Positions 58,994 to 64,000 of a stretch of 64,000 bases of DNA are shown in pieces. Made by a program: the position numbers and the translations under genes. The notes under the pieces were generated by a model. That model did not search any database, was not told the DNA's origin, and saw only the letters and a program-made list of their open reading frames with translations. Source of the stretch: Rhizobium sp. C1 (lineage in GTDB: Bacteria > Pseudomonadota > Alphaproteobacteria > Rhizobiales > Rhizobiaceae). Within the stretch, counting starts at the first letter, position 1, and each line of letters starts with the position of its first letter. The DNA lies in the NCBI RefSeq assembly GCF_021026335.1, contig NZ_JAJNCY010000004.1, positions 62,001 to 126,000 on the forward strand, in the 5' to 3' direction.

Positions 58994-60205
58994 TCAATTG
59001 GTCATGCGCGTCGTCTGATTCGCGACTTTGCCGCCGATATCGCTGAAGGCCTTCACCAGACTGTTCATGTCGGTCGCCTTGTAATAGTTCGAAATGTCGC
59101 CGGCGCAGGATTTCAGCAGGGCTTCTCCATTCGGCGGCGCCATATAGGCGACGGTAAAAATGGTGACGTCGGACGCACGGGCGGCAGTGCAGATTGCCAG
59201 GGTTTCGGCATCCAGCGGCGGCTTCCAGTCGGCACCGTCGCCGGTGTTCTGACCATCCGTCATCAGGACGATGAACTTCTTGAAGGTCGAATTTCCGCTT
59301 GCCGCCTGCGTTTTGGCTTCGCTGGGATCATTGACCAACTTGTTGGCCTGATCCATCGCATCGGTCATGTCCGTGCCGCCCATGGGCTTCCTCGGCAACC
59401 TGGAGACATATTTTCGCGACGCCTTGGTTCCCCAGCTCAGCGGCGAGGTTTTCTGCAGCTGGTGGTTAAAGGAATTGAAGCCCGTCCGGACCAGTGCATT
59501 CGTCGCATCTGCGGCCTCGATCTTGTCCATCTGATCGAACAGGGCTGCGGCCGCCGTCTTCAGCGAGGCGATCTTGCTGATGTAGCAGGGCGACATGTAG
59601 CGGGCGCTATCCCAATATTTCTCCGGATACTGATAGCACCCGTCGGGCTGCGACGTATCGACTGTACTGGTGGGCCATGCCATCGAGCCAGATTCGTCCA
59701 CCACCAGGAACAGGGAGATTGCCGTTGCCGTCTGCGCCTGACTGGTGGATGTGCTGCTTCCCGACACCTTGCGCGCGCCGGGCGTATGAAAGGCGGAAAA
59801 GGCAAGCAGTTGCGCGGTGAACTGCCCGCTGACCTTGACCGTGTAATCCTTTTTGGCGCCGACACCCTCACTCGTGACATCCGCCACGATCGTGGACTTC
59901 AACTCCCTGATCTGAGCCTCCGACAGCGAGGCCGCCATCTGGCCGGAAGCGATCCGAAGGGCGAAGTTCTGCGCTTGCGGGACCGTGATGTCGCCGTTGG
60001 TCAGCGCCGCAGCCGTGGCCAGCGACGCGGAATCAAGAGCCGCCGACAGCCTGCCCTTGTCGGAGAGAAGCTTAGAGATGTCCAGACTGACCGCGACGGT
60101 CGTCAGCATGATCGGGAGGATCACCGCCGCCATAACGGCAAAATTACCGCGCCTTTCCGAAAGAAGGCGACAAACCGTCGATCTGAAAATGCCCTCGCAA
60201 TACAT
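58994..60205 (-). CDS. TadG-like pilus-assembly protein with vWA domain
   Basis: 403 residues. The N-terminus has the TadE/TadG-type segment RRGNFAVMAAVILPIMLTTV followed by SLDISKLLSDKGRLSAALDS, a single membrane helix; the C-terminal von Willebrand A domain has MIDAS motif DESGS, GGTDMT and LMTDGQNTGDG. Such proteins belong to Flp/Tad pilus systems, but no other tad genes are near, so it may have an independent surface role. ATG 60205 (MYCEGIFRST) is preferred; ATG 60256 is an alternative. Confidence 0.8.
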   Translation of the reverse strand: MYCEGIFRSTVCRLLSERRGNFAVMAAVILPIMLTTVAVSLDISKLLSDKGRLSAALDSASLATAAALTNGDITVPQAQNFALRIASGQMAASLSEAQIRELKSTIVADVTSEGVGAKKDYTVKVSGQFTAQLLAFSAFHTPGARKVSGSSTSTSQAQTATAISLFLVVDESGSMAWPTSTVDTSQPDGCYQYPEKYWDSARYMSPCYISKIASLKTAAAALFDQMDKIEAADATNALVRTGFNSFNHQLQKTSPLSWGTKASRKYVSRLPRKPMGGTDMTDAMDQANKLVNDPSEAKTQAASGNSTFKKFIVLMTDGQNTGDGADWKPPLDAETLAICTAARASDVTIFTVAYMAPPNGEALLKSCAGDISNYYKATDMNSLVKAFSDIGGKVANQTTRMTN

Positions 60206-60454
60206 AACCGCGTGTTTTCCGTTGAAACAGGAAACGTACTTTAGGTTGGAAAGCATTAACGCGAACCTTCCCGGAAGCCTAAAAGTCGAGCGACAAGCAG
60301 AGTTGCCCAGGATGCTGCGATCCACTGTCCCGCTTCGGAACAAATCTCGCAACGTGGCACAGATACAGGATCGAAAGGGTGGGGTGAAAACACTCAAGCC
60401 TGACGGCAGGTCGGCCCGCTATATTGCCGCACAGCAAATCTGGGGGAACGACGA

Positions 60455-61102
60455 ATGAGTTTTGCCGACATTCTCAACTATGCCGGAATAGGCGTCTTCG
60501 CCGCCACGGGTGCGCTCTCGGCCTCGCGCAAGCAGATGGACGTCATCGGCTTCCTCTTCCTGGCCGTGGTCACGGCCGTCGGAGGCGGTACGTTCCGCGA
60601 CCTCATTCTCGGCGATCTGCCGGTTTTCTGGGTGCTGAACCCGATCTACATCATGGTTTGCGCTGGCGTTGCCGTCCTGCTGTTCTTCACGGCCCACCTT
60701 CTCGAATCGCGCTATGTCTGGCTGCTCTGGCTCGACGCGATCGGCCTGTCGGCCTATTGCGTCATCGGCGCGCAAAAGGGGCTGGAAGCCTCGACCTCAC
60801 CCACGGTCGCCGTTGTCACCGGCGTTCTGACAGCTGCATTCGGGGGCATTCTGCGCGATCTTCTGACGGGCGAGCCGTCGGTGCTGCTGCGTCCTGAAAT
60901 CTATGTGACTGCGGCTCTGGCCGGCGCAGGCACCTATACTGCTCTGGTGCAGCTCGACCTCTCCCATGCGGTGGCGGCAGCGATCGCGGCACTGGCGGCC
61001 TTCATCATTCGTGGCGGTGCGCTGAAGTTTGGCTGGCGGCTGACCGGATATCGTCAACGGCCCGGACGTCACCCGGATGACATCCCCTCAATCCGGCACT
61101 GA
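60455..61102 (+). CDS. TRIC-family (UPF0126/YicG-like) cation channel
   Basis: 215 residues with seven hydrophobic segments in two TRIC repeats: GVFAATGALSASRKQMDVIG with VGGGTFRDLILG, and AFGGILRDLLTGEPSVLLR. Related to trimeric intracellular cation channels; bacterial members conduct K+ or glycine-like solutes but the role is unsettled. ATG 60455 after GGGGGAACGACGA. Divergent from the TadG-like gene. Confidence 0.9.
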   Translation: MSFADILNYAGIGVFAATGALSASRKQMDVIGFLFLAVVTAVGGGTFRDLILGDLPVFWVLNPIYIMVCAGVAVLLFFTAHLLESRYVWLLWLDAIGLSAYCVIGAQKGLEASTSPTVAVVTGVLTAAFGGILRDLLTGEPSVLLRPEIYVTAALAGAGTYTALVQLDLSHAVAAAIAALAAFIIRGGALKFGWRLTGYRQRPGRHPDDIPSIRH

Positions 61103-61179
61103 GCGATCTCCCATCGCGCAAAGCAAGTGCTCAATGGAAGATAACGGAAAAACCCGCAAAGCTGGGACAGGACCGACGA

Positions 61180-61608
61180 TCAGCGCGTCTTGCGGCGAAG
61201 CCGGATCACCACGTCGACATGGGCAATTTCCAGGCCGTCCGGCGGTTCCGGCAGATTATTGATCTCGAGATTGCTGACCGGGATATCGACCACTTCGCTG
61301 TCGCCCTCGACATAGAAGTGGTGGTGGTCGGACACGTTCGTATCGAAATAGGTCTTGGCACTCTCGATGGCGAGCACACGAAGGAGACCGGCTTCGGTAA
61401 ACTGATGGAGCGTGTTGTAGACGGTCGCAAGCGACACCGGCACACCGGCAATCGTTGCTTCTTCATGCAGCTCTTCCGCCGTGAGATGGCGATCACCCTT
61501 GGCGAACAACAGGTCCGCAAGCGCAATCCGCTGCCGCGTCGGCCGCAAGCCGGAGTGGCGCAGTCTACTCTCGGTATCGGGAAGCATTCGTTGGTCCATG
61601 CGTCTCAT
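61180..61608 (-). CDS. irr: Iron response regulator Irr (Fur family)
   Basis: 142 residues. Fur-fold DNA-binding domain (LRPTRQRIALADLLFAKGDR, LATVYNTLHQFTEAGLL), followed by YFDTNVSDHHHFYVEGD with the three-histidine haem-binding patch of Irr. Irr represses or activates iron genes according to haem status in Rhizobiales. I chose ATG 61608, which follows GGAACGAGACGGC; the GTG at 61647 is 14 bases or fewer from the likely transcription start. The irr-fabA-fabB-fabI order is a rhizobial hallmark. Confidence 0.92.
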   Translation of the reverse strand: MRRMDQRMLPDTESRLRHSGLRPTRQRIALADLLFAKGDRHLTAEELHEEATIAGVPVSLATVYNTLHQFTEAGLLRVLAIESAKTYFDTNVSDHHHFYVEGDSEVVDIPVSNLEINNLPEPPDGLEIAHVDVVIRLRRKTR

Positions 61609-61647
61609 GCCGTCTCGTTCCGCCCGCGTAAAACTGGACGAATTCAC

Positions 61648-62022
61648 TACTGTTTATCATATATCGCGCCCAACAGCCTGTTGCAACCGCTTCATGACCG
61701 TAAAAGCCCGCAAAAACCTGTCGTTAAGCCCGGCAACGCAAAATCAGGACTGGCTGCAGGCTTGCAACTCGACTAAGAAACCGCACAATAAAGCTGGCAT
61801 TGGGCCGGCATGGGGCGAAAGCCTTTGGGGGAATTGCACAGGCCCGCGTCGAGCGCCATATGAGAGAAGGCGCCCCTCATCCGAGCCTTGGAGTTTCCCC
61901 CGCGTCGATTTTTTTGCTAGAGGCTTCGGAGCGACATTCTCCTGAGCCTTTTGCAAGGTAGGCAAATGTCGGAGCCGTACCATGAAGCTCGGTTCGCAGA
62001 CGGAATTAGGGACCTGCATTTG
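61648..62022. other. Divergent regulatory region between irr and fabA
   Basis: About 375 bases. It holds a good irr promoter at 61658-61686; the fabA promoter was not located with confidence. No gene or repeat copy was seen. Confidence 0.5.
61658..61686 (-). promoter_or_regulatory. Candidate sigma-70 promoter of irr
   Basis: TTGCAA (61681-61686), exactly 17 bases of spacer, and TATATG (61658-61663) on the minus strand. Confidence 0.6.
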
Positions 62023-62538
62023 ATGACCTCCAGAAAGTCCAGCTACACATATGAAGAGATTTTGACCTGCTCGCACGGGCAGATGTTCGGACCCGGCAAT
62101 GCGCAGTTGCCGCTGCCGCCGATGCTGATGCTGCACCGGATCACGGAAATTTCCGAGACCGGCGGCCCGAACGACAAGGGTTTTGCCCGCGCCGAATTCG
62201 ACATCACGCCAGACCTCTGGTTCTTCCCGTGTCACTTCGAAGGCGACCCTGTCATGCCGGGCTGCCTTGGCCTTGATGCACTCTGGCAGTTGACGGGCTT
62301 CTATCTCGGCTGGCTCGGCGAACCCGGCAAGGGCCGGGCGCTTTCCACCGGCGAAGTGAAGTTTACCGGGCAGATCACCCCGGAAACGAAGCTCGTCGAG
62401 TTCGGCATCGACTTCAAGCGTGTCATGCGCGGCCGCCTCGTGCTGGGTACCGCCGACGGTTGGGTCAAGGCAGACGGCGAAGAGGTCTTCAAGGCCACCG
62501 ATCTGCGTGTCGGCCTGTTCAAGGAAAAGACCGCCTGA
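62023..62538 (+). CDS. fabA: 3-hydroxydecanoyl-ACP dehydratase/isomerase FabA
   Basis: 171 residues, the usual length. Introduces the cis double bond in type II fatty-acid synthesis. Key segments: [37 protein letters not shown] (active-site His in CHFEGD, Asp in LGLDAL) and [15 protein letters not shown]-like stretch. ATG 62023 ([14 protein letters not shown]) is the conserved start; the longer reading from 61951 is not conserved. Confidence 0.97.
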   Translation: MTSRKSSYTYEEILTCSHGQMFGPGNAQLPLPPMLMLHRITEISETGGPNDKGFARAEFDITPDLWFFPCHFEGDPVMPGCLGLDALWQLTGFYLGWLGEPGKGRALSTGEVKFTGQITPETKLVEFGIDFKRVMRGRLVLGTADGWVKADGEEVFKATDLRVGLFKEKTA

Positions 62539-62678
62539 CGCTTTGTCATGCACTGAATTCAGCCGCCCGGCGGCACGAACAATCCTGCGCGCGACCAACG
62601 TCGGCGCGGCAGACACAAGGACGGGGAAAGGCTTCTCATTTGGCCTTTCACCCATCTGGTTAGAAAAAGGTAGGTTAC

Positions 62679-63911
62679 ATGAGACGGGTCGTCATCACGG
62701 GTCTCGGAATTGTTTCGTCCATCGGCAACAACGCCGAAGAGGTCACGCAATCGCTCAAGGAAGCGCGTTCGGGCATCAGCGCCTCGCCGGACTTCGCCGA
62801 ACACGGCTTCCGCTGCCAGGTCTGGGGTCGCCCGACACTGGGCGCCGAACAGCTGGCCGAAATGGTCGATCGTCGCGCCATGCGCTTCCTCTCGCAGGGC
62901 GGCGCCTGGAACCATGTCGCCATGAAGCAGGCGCTCGCGGATGCCGGCCTTGCCGAGGGCGATTACGCCGAGAACGAGCGCGTCGGGATCATCATGGGTT
63001 CCGGCGGGCCCTCCACGCGCCAGGTCGTGGAAGCAGCCGACATCACCCGCGCCAACAAGAGCCCGAAGCGCATCGGCCCGTTCGCCGTGCCGAAGGCCAT
63101 GTCATCGACCGCATCTGCGACGCTTGCCACATGGTTCAAGATTCACGGCGTCAACTATTCGATCTCGTCCGCCTGCTCAACGTCGGCGCATTGCATCGGC
63201 AACGCCGCTGAAATGATCCAGTGGGGCAAGCAGGACATGATGTTTGCCGGCGGCCACGAAGACCTCGACTGGACCATGTCGAACCTCTTCGACGCCATGG
63301 GCGCCATGTCGTCGAAGTATAACGACACGCCGGCAACCGCATCCCGTGCCTATGACGCTTCGCGTGACGGCTTCGTCATCGCGGGCGGCGCCGGTGTTCT
63401 GGTCCTTGAAGAGCTGGAACATGCCAAGGCTCGCGGCGCGAAGATCTATGCTGAAATCACGGGCTACGGCGCGACCTCCGACGGCTACGACATGGTCGCT
63501 CCTTCGGGCGAAGGCGCGATCCGCTGCATGCGCCAGGCGCTGAAGACGGTTCAGGGCGAAGTTGACTACATCAACACGCACGGCACCTCGACGCCGGTGG
63601 GCGACAGCAAGGAAATCGGCGCGATCCGCGAAGTCTTCGGCGACAAGATCCCGCATATCCAGTCGACAAAGTCGCTGACGGGCCATTCGCTGGGTGCCGC
63701 AGGCGTACAGGAGTCCATCTACGGCCTCCTGATGATGCAGAACCGTTTCATCGGCGAAAGCGCCCACATCACCGAACTGGATCCGGAATTCGACGGCGTA
63801 CCGATCGTGCGCAAGCGCATCGACGACGCCAAGATCGACACCGTGCTTTCCAACTCCTTCGGTTTCGGCGGCACCAACGCCACGCTGGTCTTCCAGCGCT
63901 ATAACGGGTAA
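62679..63911 (+). CDS. fabB: 3-oxoacyl-ACP synthase I FabB
   Basis: 410 residues. Elongates the unsaturated acyl chain made by Fab[19 protein letters not shown], the active-site cysteine in [12 protein letters not shown], and the two histidines in [10 protein letters not shown] and [12 protein letters not shown]. 140 bases after fabA and seven before fabI, one operon. Confidence 0.98.
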   Translation: MRRVVITGLGIVSSIGNNAEEVTQSLKEARSGISASPDFAEHGFRCQVWGRPTLGAEQLAEMVDRRAMRFLSQGGAWNHVAMKQALADAGLAEGDYAENERVGIIMGSGGPSTRQVVEAADITRANKSPKRIGPFAVPKAMSSTASATLATWFKIHGVNYSISSACSTSAHCIGNAAEMIQWGKQDMMFAGGHEDLDWTMSNLFDAMGAMSSKYNDTPATASRAYDASRDGFVIAGGAGVLVLEELEHAKARGAKIYAEITGYGATSDGYDMVAPSGEGAIRCMRQALKTVQGEVDYINTHGTSTPVGDSKEIGAIREVFGDKIPHIQSTKSLTGHSLGAAGVQESIYGLLMMQNRFIGESAHITELDPEFDGVPIVRKRIDDAKIDTVLSNSFGFGGTNATLVFQRYNG

Positions 63912-63917
63912 TCGTCC

Positions 63918-64000
63918 ATGTCGGGTTTCATGCAGGGTAAACGCGGCCTCATCATGGGGGTCGCCAACAATCATTCAATAGCCTGGGGCATTGCCAAGAC
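63918..64000 (+). CDS. fabI: Enoyl-ACP reductase FabI (5' end only)
   Basis: Truncated by the window end after 27 codons: MSGFMQGKRGLIMGVANNHS then IAWGIAK, the N-terminal nucleotide-binding segment of FabI (GVANNxSIAWGIA). The start is seven bases after the fabB stop. Reads as intact as far as it goes. Confidence 0.93.
   Translation, partial: MSGFMQGKRGLIMGVANNHSIAWGIAK

Overview
The window is a stretch of chromosomal backbone from an alphaproteobacterium of the order Rhizobiales, most likely family Rhizobiaceae (Rhizobium/Agrobacterium/Neorhizobium-like). The basis is high G+C coding sequence, the Irr-FabA-FabB-FabI block, the dapF-mtaB-ftsY-yciB-ccm block, the obgE-proB-proA-nadD block, a complete leucine-degradation (liu/mcc) operon, rhizobial palindromic repeats, and proteins that read as rhizobial homologues throughout. 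Species cannot be fixed by eye.

Layout: 1-2.5 kb holds a zincin-like metallopeptidase, a MltB-type lytic transglycosylase and recR. 2.5-5.3 kb is an accessory segment: repeat copies, about 600 bp of structured non-coding DNA and an AT-rich OLD-like ATPase/TOPRIM nuclease gene broken by one in-frame TAA. 5.3-12 kb has acnA, then the cytochrome c maturation genes ccmA, ccmB, ccmC, ccmD and ccmG; a DUF559 endonuclease-like gene bounded by 58-bp inverted repeats lies between ccmA and ccmB. 12-18.5 kb has an alpha/beta hydrolase, yciB, ftsY, mtaB, dapF and a metallo-beta-lactamase-fold hydrolase. 18.9-26.5 kb is translation and secretion: ffh, chorismate mutase, rpsP, rimM, trmD and rplS, broken up by a small AT-rich membrane-protein gene, a TSUP permease and an NCS1 permease. 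26.5-34 kb has a family-90 glycosyltransferase, an exported NTF2-like protein and a five-gene dipeptide ABC transporter. 34-40 kb has obgE, proBA, nadD and an amino-acid ABC binding protein plus permease with no ATPase. 40-48.6 kb has leuC and the leucine catabolic operon (TetR, ivd, mccB, mccA, mvaB). 48.7-58 kb has dnaK-dnaJ with an RpoH-like promoter, a class A PBP, an M20 peptidase, a MarR regulator, two candidate small RNAs and an SLT lipoprotein. 58-64 kb has a TIGR02300 protein, tRNA-Ala(GGC), a 33-residue membrane peptide, a TadG-like vWA protein, a TRIC channel, irr, fabA, fabB and the start of fabI.

The strongest unexplained signals are these. (1) Families of GC-rich palindromic repeats, often in inverted pairs, lie between genes and also inside reading frames, where they are translated: in the acidic N-terminus of FtsY, in the linker before the biotin domain of MccA, and ahead of the signal peptide of the lytic transglycosylase. 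(2) Two tandem candidate small RNAs at 56.68-57.13 kb have hairpins with C-rich loops that resemble anti-Shine-Dalgarno RNAs. (3) The DUF559 gene sits between inverted repeats inside the ccm cluster. (4) An OLD-like nuclease gene carries a lone nonsense codon. Assignments come from reading the sequence alone; no database search was run.
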